NCBI GenBank assembly: GCA_014843695.1
Contig: CM026391.1
Coordinates: forward strand, 40,715,324-40,779,323
DNA: 64,000 nt
Source: Archivesica marissinica
Lineage: Eukaryota; Mollusca; Bivalvia; Venerida; Vesicomyidae
Direction of reading: 5' to 3'
Shown: positions 22,350-34,330 of the stretch, in pieces
How the letters are laid out: every line of letters starts with the position of its first letter
How positions within the stretch are numbered: position 1 is the stretch's first letter
Program-made: the position numbers and the translations under genes
The notes under the pieces: model-generated
What the model was told of the DNA's origin: nothing
What the model saw: the letters and a program-made list of their open reading frames with translations, nothing else
The model's database searches: none

Positions 22350-23335
22350 GAGATAGATATCTCACCACTTCATATGATGCCTGTGGGTCACTTTAGATAG
22401 GTCCCTTACCAGGACTTTCAATTCTCACAGCTTCAACATTTCCCCCCAGGCCGTGAGAATTGAAAGTCACCTCAGAAAATGCATAATACCGAGCTACAGT
22501 CAGTAAGTGAGTATTAGTAAATTTAGACTTGATATAATGTTTTCATGCTGGCCAGGTGAGATAGATATCTAACCACTTCATATGATGCCTGTGCATCACT
22601 TTAGATAGGTCCCTGACGGGAACTTTCAATTCTCACAGCTTCAGAATGTTCCCCCAAGCCGTGAGAATTGAAAGTCACCTCAGAAAATGCATAATACCGA
22701 GCTAATATTAGCAAATTTAGACTTGACATAATGTTTTCATGCTGGTCAATTGAGACAGATATCTCACCACTTCATATGATGCCTGTGGGACACTTTAGAA
22801 AAGTCCCTGACTGGAACTTTCAATTCTTACAGCTTCAGAATTTTCCCCCAAGCCGTGAGAATTGAAAGTCACCTCAGAAAATGCATAATACTGAGCTAAT
22901 ATTGGTAAATTTAGACTTGGCATAATGTGTTCATGCTGGTCAGGTGAGATAGATATCTAACCACTTCATATGATGCCTGTGGGTCACTTTAGAAAGGTCC
23001 CTGACTGAAACTTTCAATTCTCACAGCTTCGGCATTTTTCTCCAAGCCGTGAGAATTGAAAGTCACCTCAGAAAATGCATAATACCGAGCTAATATTAGC
23101 AAATTTAGACATGACATAATGTTTTCATGCTGGTCAGGTGAGATAGATATCTCACCACTTCATATGATGCCTGTGCATCACTTTAGATAGGTCCCTGACG
23201 GGAACTTTCAATTCTCACAGCTTCAGAATTTCCCCCCAAGCCATGAGAATTGAAAATCACCTCAGAAAATGCATAATACCGAGCTAATATTAGCAAATTT
23301 AGACTTGACATAATGTGTTCATGCTGGTCAGGTGA
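22350..23335. repeat. 194-bp tandem array, each unit carrying a hairpin
   Basis: Units begin 'GAGATAGATATCT' at 22350, 22558, 22752, 22946 and 23140, then run into the assembly gap. Each unit holds an inverted repeat with arms ACTTTCAATTCTCAC and GTGAGAATTGAAAGT around a C-rich loop, for example 22424-22467. The first unit is longer (208 bp). Confidence 0.93.
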
Positions 23336-24335
23336 NNNNNNNNNNNNNNNNNNNNNNNNNNNNNNNNNNNNNNNNNNNNNNNNNNNNNNNNNNNNNNNNN
23401 NNNNNNNNNNNNNNNNNNNNNNNNNNNNNNNNNNNNNNNNNNNNNNNNNNNNNNNNNNNNNNNNNNNNNNNNNNNNNNNNNNNNNNNNNNNNNNNNNNNN
23501 NNNNNNNNNNNNNNNNNNNNNNNNNNNNNNNNNNNNNNNNNNNNNNNNNNNNNNNNNNNNNNNNNNNNNNNNNNNNNNNNNNNNNNNNNNNNNNNNNNNN
23601 NNNNNNNNNNNNNNNNNNNNNNNNNNNNNNNNNNNNNNNNNNNNNNNNNNNNNNNNNNNNNNNNNNNNNNNNNNNNNNNNNNNNNNNNNNNNNNNNNNNN
23701 NNNNNNNNNNNNNNNNNNNNNNNNNNNNNNNNNNNNNNNNNNNNNNNNNNNNNNNNNNNNNNNNNNNNNNNNNNNNNNNNNNNNNNNNNNNNNNNNNNNN
23801 NNNNNNNNNNNNNNNNNNNNNNNNNNNNNNNNNNNNNNNNNNNNNNNNNNNNNNNNNNNNNNNNNNNNNNNNNNNNNNNNNNNNNNNNNNNNNNNNNNNN
23901 NNNNNNNNNNNNNNNNNNNNNNNNNNNNNNNNNNNNNNNNNNNNNNNNNNNNNNNNNNNNNNNNNNNNNNNNNNNNNNNNNNNNNNNNNNNNNNNNNNNN
24001 NNNNNNNNNNNNNNNNNNNNNNNNNNNNNNNNNNNNNNNNNNNNNNNNNNNNNNNNNNNNNNNNNNNNNNNNNNNNNNNNNNNNNNNNNNNNNNNNNNNN
24101 NNNNNNNNNNNNNNNNNNNNNNNNNNNNNNNNNNNNNNNNNNNNNNNNNNNNNNNNNNNNNNNNNNNNNNNNNNNNNNNNNNNNNNNNNNNNNNNNNNNN
24201 NNNNNNNNNNNNNNNNNNNNNNNNNNNNNNNNNNNNNNNNNNNNNNNNNNNNNNNNNNNNNNNNNNNNNNNNNNNNNNNNNNNNNNNNNNNNNNNNNNNN
24301 NNNNNNNNNNNNNNNNNNNNNNNNNNNNNNNNNNN
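23336..24335. other. Assembly gap (exactly 1000 N)
   Basis: A round-number placeholder between the 194-bp array and the 42-bp minisatellite; real size unknown. It is downstream of RanGAP1 exon 3 and could hide further exons. Confidence 0.99.
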
Positions 24336-24765
24336 GCGACTCTCCAGCTACATGCAAGTGGTGGATGAAGACCCCGGGCGACTCTCCAGCTACATGCAAG
24401 TGGTGGATGAAGACCCCGGGTGACTCTCCAGCTACATGCAAGTGGTGGATGAAGAGCCCGGGCGACTCTCCAGCTACATGCAAGTGGTGGATGAAGACCC
24501 CGGGCGACTCTCCAGCTACATGCAAGTGGTGGATGAAGACCCCGGGCGACTCTCCAGCTACATGCAAGTGGTGGATGAAGACCCCGGGCGACTCTCCAGC
24601 TACATGCAAGTGGTGGATGAAGACCCCGGGCGACTCTCCAGCTACATGCAAGTGGTGGATGAAGACCCCGGGTGACTCTCCAGCTACATGCAAGTGGTGG
24701 ATGAAGACCCCGGGCGACTCTCCAGCTACATGCAAGTGGTGGATGAAGACCCCGGGTGACCCTCC
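24336..24765. repeat. 42-bp minisatellite, about 10 copies
   Basis: The unit 'GCGACTCTCCAGCTACATGC' plus 'AAGTGGTGGATGAAGACCCC' plus 'GG' repeats at 42 bp (divisible by three). That keeps several frames open on both strands and creates long apparent proteins across the gap. Scattered C-to-T changes (GGGTGACTC) introduce TGA in the frame reading RLSSYMQVVDEDPG. I judge it non-coding. Confidence 0.93.
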
Positions 24766-25121
24766 AAGCAGGACTGGACACAAAATAGTTTACACATTTT
24801 TTAATTTTAACCTCTATACCTGCATAAACCCTGGATGTTGTAGCTACGAACCTGAGTCTTGTGTGCAACACATCATCTCAAAGAGTACAGCTATCCCAAA
24901 ATGGTTTACCGATAGGTGGTTGACAAAATAACACGTGACAATGAATAGGATGTATGCACAGTCACATACATGTATAAACATATTATCAAGCTCACCGCAA
25001 CCACAAATGTACCGGTAGGATTGACAACAAAAAACAACATTATGGACAATTTCATGGAATCCTTTCCCACAATATACACAAAACCGAAGCAAACAATTAT
25101 TAAATGTTATAATAACCATAC
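24766..25121 (-). other. Start of RanGAP1 intron 3
   Basis: Sequence downstream of the exon 3 donor; no further exon was recognised before the minisatellite. Confidence 0.6.
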
Positions 25122-25181
25122 CAGAGCTTGTGGAATCTCTGTCTTCAATCTACCTGTAAACATATCACTCCACAGTGCTCG
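25122..25181 (-). CDS. RANGAP1: RanGAP1 coding exon 3
   Basis: A 60-nt exon of 20 codons starting RALWSDMFTGR and ending TEIPQAL, matching the conserved WSDMFTGRL..EIP segment of animal RanGAP1. The acceptor reads ATATTTCAG|CGAGC and the donor GCTCTG|GTATGG on the minus strand. Both borders are phase 0 and join exon 2. It lies in the N-terminal leucine-rich repeat domain that contacts Ran. The next expected segment, AGAQL.ELDLSDNAFGP in other animals, was not found at lower coordinates. Confidence 0.93.
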
Positions 25182-26288
25182 CTGAAATATCAATTCATTA
25201 TGCTTAGCAGAATATATACAATGTATATATAAAGTTACATGGTTCAAACCAGCAGGGTTCATTCTAGGTCAGAATTTTTGTGAGAAAGCGTGTGATTGCG
25301 TCCTTAAATGGTGTTATTTAATAAATAAATAACTAAATATGATTAAACTAATTAAGCTATTTAACGTCGCTACAGGTTGGCCATTTCAGCGACAGGCAAT
25401 TTACCTGACAACACCGTTACTGGGCAGGCTCCAGCGGTTAACCAGTACTTGATTTACAAACCTCCGTAAGAAACTGCCAACTCTTTTCATATAAAGAGAC
25501 ACGGTCTGAGCAGGGTTCGAACCAAAGACCATCAGTGATGATAAGCTACAGTGATATACAAGTCTACGACCGTAACCACCCATCCACGGAGGTGGTCCAC
25601 ACTAATTACTCTTTCTAAGAAGTGTGATATTCATGTCAATGTATTGATAACTCAAACTTCAAATATATTTCTTAAAACAACTGTAAGACGATCTGCCCAC
25701 AAATAAACTACATTTTGTGAAAATAATATTTGCTAATTACCCCCCCCCCCCCCCCCCCACACACACATTATGAATTATGTATGTACAGAATTATCTATAT
25801 CTTTGCAATGGATGGTTTACTAATATCTAACAGTTAAACAAGGACAAACTTGCATCTCAACTGCTATTCTATATATCCACATGAACAGAAATGGTATGGC
25901 GCCTTCGACCTACACCAGGTTTCATTCTAGGTCAGAGTTTTTGGGAGAAGTGAGAAAGCGCGATCGCATCCTTAAATGGTTACCCTATTTAATAAATTTC
26001 AACAAAATATGATTATAATGCACAGTATGACCATTAAATACAACATTTGAATAGAAGGAGTGCTTAATGGGCCAGTGTATTTTGTATGAAAATTGTAAAA
26101 CAAAGTAATTTTTTTAGGGAAATATGGGGCCCCCAGAGGGTGAGGTCAAGGTCCCTAGGGCGACTATTTCGCCCACATCGCCATCTAGAATAACTGTCTA
26201 CACAATCCGAAACTGCTCTCCAGCAACTACTATTACATGTATTAACAACATATCTGTACTTTATGATGAATCAGTTTTGAAAACAAAC
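25182..26288 (-). other. RanGAP1 intron 2
   Basis: A 1107-bp intron with GT/AG borders. It contains a SINE (25362-25594), a poly-C/CA tract (25741-25767) and two diverged direct repeats of about 95 bp (25255-25347 and 25916-26014, both with 'TTCATTCTAGGTCAGA' and 'GTGAGAAAGCG'). Confidence 0.85.
25362..25594 (-). mobile_element. tRNA-derived SINE, family D (in RanGAP1 intron 2)
   Basis: On the minus strand: Leu/Ser-like head 'GGATGGGTGGTTACGGTCG' and 'GGTTCGAACC' B box, then 'AAGAGTTGGCAGTTTCTTAC', 'GGAGGTTTGTA', 'AGTACTGGTTAACCGCTGG', 'GCCTGCCCAGTAACGGTGTT'. The sister copy is at 27172-27414. Confidence 0.8.
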
Positions 26289-26416
26289 CTGAAATTCTGG
26301 ATGCATTTTCAGAGCCTGCCCAATGGCCTTTGCTGCCTCCACACCAAGTGTGTTACCTTCCATTCTCAGGGCAGTCATAGTTATACATTGCTCAATGGCT
26401 TCCACAATCTCCTTTG
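26289..26416 (-). CDS. RANGAP1: RanGAP1 coding exon 2
   Basis: A 128-nt exon. The acceptor reads GATTTCAG|CAAAGG; the donor GAATTTCAG|GTTTGT. With the last base of exon 1 it completes an Ala codon and reads AKEIVEAIEQ, then ALRMEGNTLGVEAAKAIGQA, ending KMHPEFQ. The EGNT(L/V)GVEAA segment is a hallmark of the first leucine-rich repeats of RanGAP1; the human counterpart has LEGNTVGVEAA. Phase 1 at the start and phase 0 at the end agree with the neighbours. Confidence 0.96.
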
Positions 26417-26980
26417 CTGAAATCATTATGGTTAATCATAAAGTTTCATTTTATTAACTAGAAAACAATGACGTCAATAACAACACCATACACAGGGTTC
26501 CCGATGTCGGTCGCCAATGGCGCCAAAAAACAAATACTGACGCTAAATTTTGTGAATTGGCGAATATATTTGACACAACCTCCCCCCCCCCCCACATATT
26601 TTGTAAAATACATGGGTTCAAATATTTATCTGTGAACAATAGGACTCTTAGTTGGCTCCAAGATTTTGAAATTGGCTCCAGTTTTTTTCAATTGGCGACA
26701 GAAGTGACGCAGACAAACACTCAGACAGAGGGAACCAGTGAAACAATTATACAGATTCTGAATATAATAAGCTTTTATAATATAATTAAGCTTTTGACAA
26801 CAGGATATCAATTGAGTTTTATTATATTAAACACACAAATTCACACACAAAAATTAAATTCTAAATAAGGCCTTCATACTCAGTTAAGAGAATGAGAAAT
26901 GTTCTACCTGAGGAAAAAATGGATCGTAACTACAGACAATTATAGATGTACAAACACAGATTTGATTCAGTTGAAGTGAA

Positions 26981-27060
26981 TTTTGAATGAAAAAAATGTG
27001 CCCTACACTGGACTCGAACTCATGACCATCAGCTTACAATCATCTGGCTCTCCAAACAGA
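26981..27060 (-). mobile_element. tRNA-like SINE head fragment
   Basis: The minus strand reads 'GGAGAGCCAGATGATTGTAA', 'GCTGATGGTCATGAGTTCGA' and 'GTCCAGTG', with a B-box-like GAGTTCGAGTCC. No recognisable body follows. Confidence 0.4.
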
Positions 27061-27171
27061 ACTAGTCTAATTTACAAACTGCACAAAATCACAACACTTA
27101 GATCGAAAAAGTGTGTGCTCGACGACTCTGAACCTGATGTAGACTGCACTGAATCACTATTTATTATATTT

Positions 27172-27414
27172 ATATTTCGGGTTTTACGCCTGCATCAGCA
27201 CCATTTTGGGCTATATCGCCGGCGGGCAGTTTACCTAACAACACCATTCCTGGGCAGGCTCCAACGGTTAACCAGTACTTGGGTGCACCAACCTCCGTAA
27301 GAAACTGCCAACTTTTTCATATAAATGAGACATGGGCTCGAACCCGTGACCATCAGTGATGATAGGTTACAGTGGTATACAAGTCAGCGACCTTAACCAC
27401 TCAACCATGGAGAT
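27172..27414 (-). mobile_element. tRNA-derived SINE, family D (in RanGAP1 intron 1)
   Basis: Minus strand: 'CTCCATGGTTGAGTGGTTAA' (A box TGGTTGAGTGGTTA), B box GGGTTCGAGCCC, then 'GTTGGCAGTTTCTTACGGAG', 'AGTACTGGTTAACCGTTGGA', 'GCCTGCCCAGGAATGGTGTT'. It is the better-preserved of two copies. Confidence 0.85.
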
Positions 27415-27600
27415 AACAGGCATGAACTGTTCGGTTTCCAAATGTGCATTGCAAGTAAAGCTTTCCTCCTGTGTCTTTTGATATTTATTATGGACCCCCC
27501 AGTCATTGAACAGTGATGGCAAATAACTTAGCCCACAAATTTGTGAACAATACTGGGCGGTGGAAAGCACCTATGTTTGAACTTAAAATGAGCACAAACA

Positions 27601-27819
27601 TCTTAGGTCATATAGCGACTGTCCAGCTATTAATGGTGAAGGAAGACACTGGGTAGGCAGTAGCGTACAGACTGGCACCCAGGTAGAACCACCGACTTCT
27701 CAAGCCTGCTGAATAGCTTCCTCACTTGAAAGAATTTGGCATCTACAGTGAGATTCAAGCCTACAGCGGTGAGAGGCAAGTGATTTGAAGTCAACAACCA
27801 CCCGACCACAGAGCCCCCG
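27601..27819 (-). mobile_element. tRNA-derived SINE, family E (in RanGAP1 intron 1)
   Basis: Minus strand: 'GGGGGCTCTGTGGTCGGGTG' with A box TGGTCGGGTGGTTG, B box GGCTTGAATCTC, then 'GTGAGGAAGCTATTCAGCAG', 'AGTCGGTGGTTCTACCTGGG', and a 3' part 'GTCTTCCTTCACCATTAATA', 'GTCGCTATATGACC'. I recognise this layout as a common bivalve SINE. Confidence 0.8.
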
Positions 27820-28060
27820 ATATAACCAGTCAAACCTGTCACCACAGTGTCAATAGTCCTAGCAGTCAATATTAATAGTGTATCATTCATTAATAACGAT
27901 GTCCATTAGAAAAAGGCCTGTGTCTGGTTGTATTTTGACAAGAGTATTGTTCCTAGAAATGTGCGAAACAAATTTATGCAAGGATTAGTTTCTTGTATGT
28001 TGAAATATGGTTTTAGAGTTAGAATTGTCCTGGGAGTCGGGTAATTGTCTAGCCCTGAGA

Positions 28061-31000
28061 ATGGTAATGCCGGATGGAAGTGAGTAGTACTCATAGATAG
28101 AATGTTAATGCCGGATGGAAGTAAGTAGTACCCATAGATAGAATGTTAATGTCAGATGGAAGTAAGTAGTGCCCATAGATAGAATGTTAATGCCGGATGG
28201 AAGTGAGTAGTACTCATAGATAGAATGTTAATGCCGGATGGAAGTAAGTAGTACTCATAGATAGAATGTTAATGCCGGATGGAAGTAAGTAGTACCCATA
28301 GATAGAATGTTAATGCCGGATGGAGGTAACTACCATAGATAGAATGTTAATGCCGGATGGAAGTAAGTAGTACCCATAGATAGAATGTTAATGCCGGATG
28401 GAAGTAAGTAGTACTCATAGATAGAATGTTAATGCCGGGTGGAAGTAAGTAGTGCCCATAGATAGAATGTTAATGCCGGATGGAAGTAACTACCATAGAT
28501 AGAATGTTAATGCCGGATGGAAGTAAGTAGTACCCATAGATAGAATGTTAATGCCAGATGGAAGTGAGTACCATAGATAGAATGTTAATGCCAGATGGAA
28601 GTGAGTACCATAGATAGAATGTTAATGCCGGATGGAAGTAAGTAGTACCCATAGATAGAATGTTAATGCTGGATGGAAGTAAGTAGTACTCATAGATAGA
28701 ATGTTAATGCCAGATGGAAGTAAGTACTATAGATAGAATGTTAATGCCGGATGGAAGTAAGTAGTACTCATAGATAGAATGTTAATGTCGGATGGAAGTA
28801 AGTACTACTCATAGATAGAATGTTACTGCTGGATGGAAGTAAGTAGTACCCATAGATAGAATGTTACTGCCGGATGGAAGTAAGTACCATAGATAGAATG
28901 TTAATGCCGGATGGAAGTGCGTAGTACCCATAGATAGAATGTTAATGCCGGGTGGAAGTAAGTACTACTCATAGATAGAATGTTACTGCCGGATGGAAGT
29001 AAGTACCATAGATAGAATGTTAATGCCGGATGGAAGTGAGTAGTACCCATAGATAGAATGTTACTGCCGGGTGGAAGTAAGTACTACTCATAGATAGAAT
29101 GTTACTGCCGGATGGAAGTAAGTACCATAGATAGAATGTTAATGCCTGATGGAAGTAAGTAGTGCCCATAGATAGAATGTTAATGCCAGATGGAAGTAAG
29201 TAGTACCCATAGATAGAATGTTAATGCCGGGTGGAAGTAAGTAGTACCCATAGATAGAATGTTAATGCCGGATGGAAGTAAGTAGTACTCATAGATAGAA
29301 TGTTAATGCCGGATGGAAGTAAGTAGTACTCATAGATAGAATGTTAATGCCGGATGGAAGTAAGTAGTACCCATAGATAGAATGTTAATGCCAGATGGAA
29401 GTGAGTACCATAGATAGAATGTTAATGCTGGATGGAAGTAAGTAGTACTCATAGATAGAATGTTAATGCCGGATGGAAGTAAGTACCATAGATAGAATGT
29501 TAATGCCAGATGGAAGTAAGTACCATAGATAGAATGTTAATGCCGGATGGAAGTAAGTAGTACTCATAGATAGAATGTTAATGCCGGGTGGAAGTAAGTA
29601 CTACTCATAGATAGAATGTTACTGCCGGATGGAAGTAAGTACCATAGATAGAATGTTAATGCCGGATGGAAGTGAGTAGTACCCATAGATAGAATGTTAA
29701 TGCCGGATGGAAGTGAGTAGTACCCATAGATAGAATGTTAATGCCGGGTGGAAGTAAGTACTACTCATAGATAGAATGTTAATGCCTGATGGAAGTAAGT
29801 AGTACTCATAGATAGAATGTTAATGCCGGGTGGAAGTAAGTAGTACCCATAGATAGAATGTTAATGCCGGATGGAAGTAGTACCTATAGATAGAATGTTA
29901 ATGCCAGATGGAAGTAAGTAGTACCCATAGATAGAATGTTAATGCCAGATGGAAGTAAGTAGTACCCATAGATAGAATGTTAATGCCAGATGGAAGTAAG
30001 TAGTACCCATAGATAGAATGTTAATGCCGGATGGAAGTAAGTAGTACTCATAGATAGAATGTTAATGCCAGATGGAAGTAAGTAGTACCCATAGATAGAA
30101 TGTTAATGCCAGATGGAAGTAAGTAGTACTCATAGATAGAATGTTAATGCCGGGTGGAAGTAAGTACCATAGATAGAATGTTAATGCCGGATGGAAGTAG
30201 TACTCATAGATAGAATGTTAATGCCGGATGGAAGTAAGTAGTACTCATAGATAGAATGTTAATGCCAGATGGAAGTAAGTAGTACCCATAGATAGAATGT
30301 TAATGCCAGATGGAAGTAAGTAGTACCCATAGATAGAATGTTAATGCCAGATGGAAGTAAGTAGTACCCATAGATAGAATGTTAATGCCAGATGGAAGTA
30401 AGTAGTACTCATAGATAGAATGTTAATGCCTGATGGAAGTAAGTACCATAGATAGAATGTTAATGCCAGATGGAAGTAAGTAGTACCCATAGGTAGAATG
30501 TTAATGCCAGATGGAAGTAAGTAGTACCCATAGATAGAATGTTAATGCCGGATGGAAGTAAGTAGTACTCATAGATAGAATGTTAATGCCGGATGGAAGT
30601 AAGTAGTACTCATAGATAGAATGTTAATGCCGGGTGGAAGTAAGTAGTACCCATAGATAGAATGTTAATGCCGGATGGAAGTAAGTAGTACTCATAGATA
30701 GAATGTTACTGCCGGATGGAAGTAAGTACCATAGATAGAATGTTAATGCCGGATGGAAGTAAGTAGTACACATAGGTAGAATGTTAATGCCGGATGGAAG
30801 TAAGTAGTACTCATAGATAGAATGTTAATGTCAGATGGAAGTAAGTAGTACCCATAGATAGAATGTTAATGCCGGATGGAAGTAAGTAGTACTCATAGAT
30901 AGAATGTTACTGCCGGATGGAAGTAAGTAGTACTCATAGATAGAATGTTAATGCCGGATGGAAGTAAGTAGTACTCATAGATAGAATGTTAATGCCGGGT

Positions 31001-34000
31001 GGAAGTAAGTAGTACCCATAGATAGAATGTTAATGCCGGGTGGAAGTAATTAGTACCCATAGATATAATGTTAATGCCGGATGGAAGTAAGTAGTACTCA
31101 TAGATAGAATGTTAATGCCGGATGGAAGTAAGTAGTACTCATAGATGGAATGTTAATGCCGGATGGAAGTAAGTACCATAGATAGAATGTTAATGCCAGA
31201 TGGAAGTAAGTAGTACCCATAGATAGAATGTTAATGCCAGATGGAAGTAAGTAGTACTCATAGATAGAATGTTACTGCCGGATGGAAGTAAGTAGTACTC
31301 ATAGATAGAATGTTAATGCCGGATGGAAGTAAGTAGTACTCATAGATAGAATGTTAATGCCGGGTGGAAGTAAGTAGTACTCATAGATAGAATGTTAATG
31401 CCAGATGGAAGTAAGTAGTACTCATAGATAGAATGTTAATGCCGGGTGGAAGTAAGTAGTACTCATAGATAGAATGTTAATGCCGGATGGAAGTAAGTAG
31501 TACTCATAGATAGAATGTTAATGCCGGATGGAAGTAAGTAGTACTCATAGATAGAATGTTAATGCCGGGTGGAAGTAAGTAGTACCCATAGATAGAATGT
31601 TAATGCCGGATGGAAGTAAGTAGTAACCATAGATAGAATGTTAATGCCAGATGGAAGTAAGTAGTACTCATAGATAGAATGTTAATGCCAGATGGAAGTA
31701 AGTAGTGCCCATAGATAGAATGTTAATGCCGGATGGAAGTAAGTAGTGCCCATAGATAGAATGTTAATGCCAGATGGAAGTAAGTAGTGCTCATAGATAG
31801 AATGTTAATGCCGGATGGAAGTAAGTAGTACCCATAGATAGAATGTTAATGCCGGATGGAAGTAAGTAGTACTCATAGATAGAATGTTAATGCCGGGTGG
31901 AAGTAAGTAGTACCCATAGATAGAATGTTAATGCCGGATGGAAGTAAGTAGTACCCATAGATAGAATGTTAATGCCAGATGGAAGTAAGTAGTACTCATA
32001 GATAGAATGTTAATGCCAGATGGAAGTAAGTAGTGCCCATAGATAGAATGTTAATGCCGGATGGAAGTAAGTAGTGCCCATAGATAGAATGTTAATGCCA
32101 GATGGAAGTAAGTAGTGCTCATAGATAGAATGTTAATGCCGGATGGAAGTAAGTAGTACCCATAGATAGAATGTTAATGCCGGATGGAAGTAAGTAGTAC
32201 TCATAGATAGAATGTTAATGCCGGATGGAAGTAAGTAGTACTCATAGATAGAATGTTAATGCCGGATGGAAGTAAGTAGTACCCATAGATAGAATGTTAA
32301 TGCCGGATGGAAGTAAGTAGTACTCATAGATAGAATGTTAATGCCTGATGGAAGTAAGTACCATAGATAGAATGTTAATGCCAGATGGAAGTAAGTAGTG
32401 CCCATAGGTAGAATGTTAATGCCAGATGGAAGTAAGTAGTACTAATAGATAGATTGTTAATGTCGGATGGAAGTAAGTAGTGCCCATAGATAGAATGTTC
32501 ATGCCGGATGGAAGTAAGTAGTACTCATAGATAGAATGTTAATGCCGGATGGAAGTAATTAGTACTCATAGATAGAATGTTAATGCCGGATGGAAGTAAG
32601 TAGTACTCATAGATAGAATGTTAATGCCGGGTGGAAGTAAGTAGTACTCATAGATAGAATGTTAATGCCAGATGGAAGTAATTAGTGCCCATAGATGGAA
32701 TGTTAATGCCGGATGGAAGTAAGTAGTACCCATAGATAGAATGTTAATGCCAGATGGAAGTAAGTAGTACCCATAGATAGAATGTTAATGCCGGATGGAA
32801 GTAAGTAGTACTCATAGATAGAATGTTAATGCCGGGTGGAAGTAAGTAGTACTCATAGATAGAATGTTAATGCCGGATGGAAGTAAGTAGTACTCATAGA
32901 TAGAATGTTAATGCCGGGTGGAAGTAAGTAGTACTCATAGATAGAATGTTAATGCCGGAAGTAAGTAGTACCCATAGGTAGAATGTTAATGCCAGATGGA
33001 AGTAAGTAGTGCCCATAGGTAGAATGTTAATGCCAGATGGAAGTAAGTAGTACTCATAGATAGAATGTTAATGTCGGATGGAAGTAAGTAGTGCCCATAG
33101 ATAGAATGTTCATGCCGGATGGAAGTAAGTAGTACTCATAGATAGAATGTTAATGCCGGATGGAAGTGAGTAGTACCCATAGATAGAATGTTAATGCCGG
33201 ATGGAAGTAAGTAGTACTCATAGATAGAATGTTAATGCCGGGTGGAAGTAAGTAGTACTCATAGATAGAATGTTAATGCCGGGTGGAAGTAAGTAGTACT
33301 CATAGATAGAATGTTAATGCCGGGTGGAAGTAAGTAGTACCCATAGATAGAATGTTAATGCCGGATGGAAGTAGTACTCATAGATAGAATGTTAATGCCA
33401 GATGGAAGTAAGTAGTACCCATAGATAGAATGTTAATGCCGGATGGAAGTAAGTAGTGCCCATAGATAGAATGTTAATGCCGGATGGAAGTAAGTAGTAC
33501 TCATAGATAGAATGTTAATGCCGGATGGAAGTAAGTAATACCCATAGATAGAATGTTAATGCCGGATGGTAGTAAGTAATACCCATAGATGGAATGTTAA
33601 TGCCGGATGGAAGTAAGTACCATAAATAGAATGTTAATGCCAGATGGAAGTAAGTAGTACCCATAGATGGAATGTTAATGCCGGATGGAAGTAAGTACCA
33701 TAAATAGAATGTTAATGCCAGATGGAAGTAAGTAGTACCCATAGATAGAATGTTAATGCCAGATGGAAGTAAGTAGTACTCATAGATAGAATGTTAATGC
33801 CGGATGGAAGTAAGTACCATAGATAGAATGTTAATGCCGGATGGAAGTAAGTAGTGCCCATAGATAGAATGTTAATGCCGGATGGAAATAAGTACCATAG
33901 ATAGAATGTTAATGCCGGATGGAAGTAAGTAGTGCCCATAGATAGAATGTTAATGCTAGATGGAAGTAAGTAGTACTCATAGATAGAATGTTAATGCAGG

Positions 34001-34283
34001 ATGGAAGTAAGTAGTGCCCATAGATAGAATGTTAATGCCGGATGGAAGTAAGTAGTACTCATAGATGGAATGTTAATGCCGGATGGAAGTAAGTAGTACC
34101 CATAGATAGAATGTTAATGCCAGATGGAAGTAAATAGTACTCATAGATGGAATGTTAATGCCGGATGGAAGTAAGTACCATAGATAGAATGTTAATGCCA
34201 GATGGAAGTAAGTAGTACCCATAGATAGAATGTTAATGCTGGGTGGAAGTAAGTAGTACCCATAGATAGAATGTTAATGCCAG
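28061..34283. repeat. 41-bp minisatellite array, about 150 copies
   Basis: The consensus unit is 'ATAGATAGAATGTTAATGCC' plus 'GGATGGAAGTAAGTAGTACC' plus 'C'. Shorter 37-bp units lacking GTAG (GTAAGTACCATAG) are interspersed. Frequent variants are CCGGATGG/CCAGATGG/CCGGGTGG and ACCCAT/ACTCAT/GCCCAT. Short-range higher-order duplications are visible. The plus-strand unit contains GGAA|GTAAGT, a consensus 5' splice site, but the host gene is on the minus strand. Apparent minus-strand proteins (YLWYLLPSGIN repeats) are by-products. Confidence 0.97.
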
Positions 34284-34330
34284 TCTTGCCAGATGTACCC
34301 GGAGAAAACCCACCTGTCCGATCTGGCGAC

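Noticed and set aside
23183..24931. Very long open frames (up to 562 residues) with repeated WRVARGLHPPLACS, GESPGVFIHHLHVA or WMKTPGDSPATCK units
   Set aside because: They consist of a 42-bp (3 x 14) minisatellite plus 1000 N translated as X. Several frames on both strands are open at once, which is expected from the period and is not evidence of a gene.
26454..26868. Coding potential around the GGCGCCA / TTGGCGA segments
   Set aside because: The plus and minus frames are broken by poly-C and AT-rich stretches, show no domain, and lie inside RanGAP1 intron 1.
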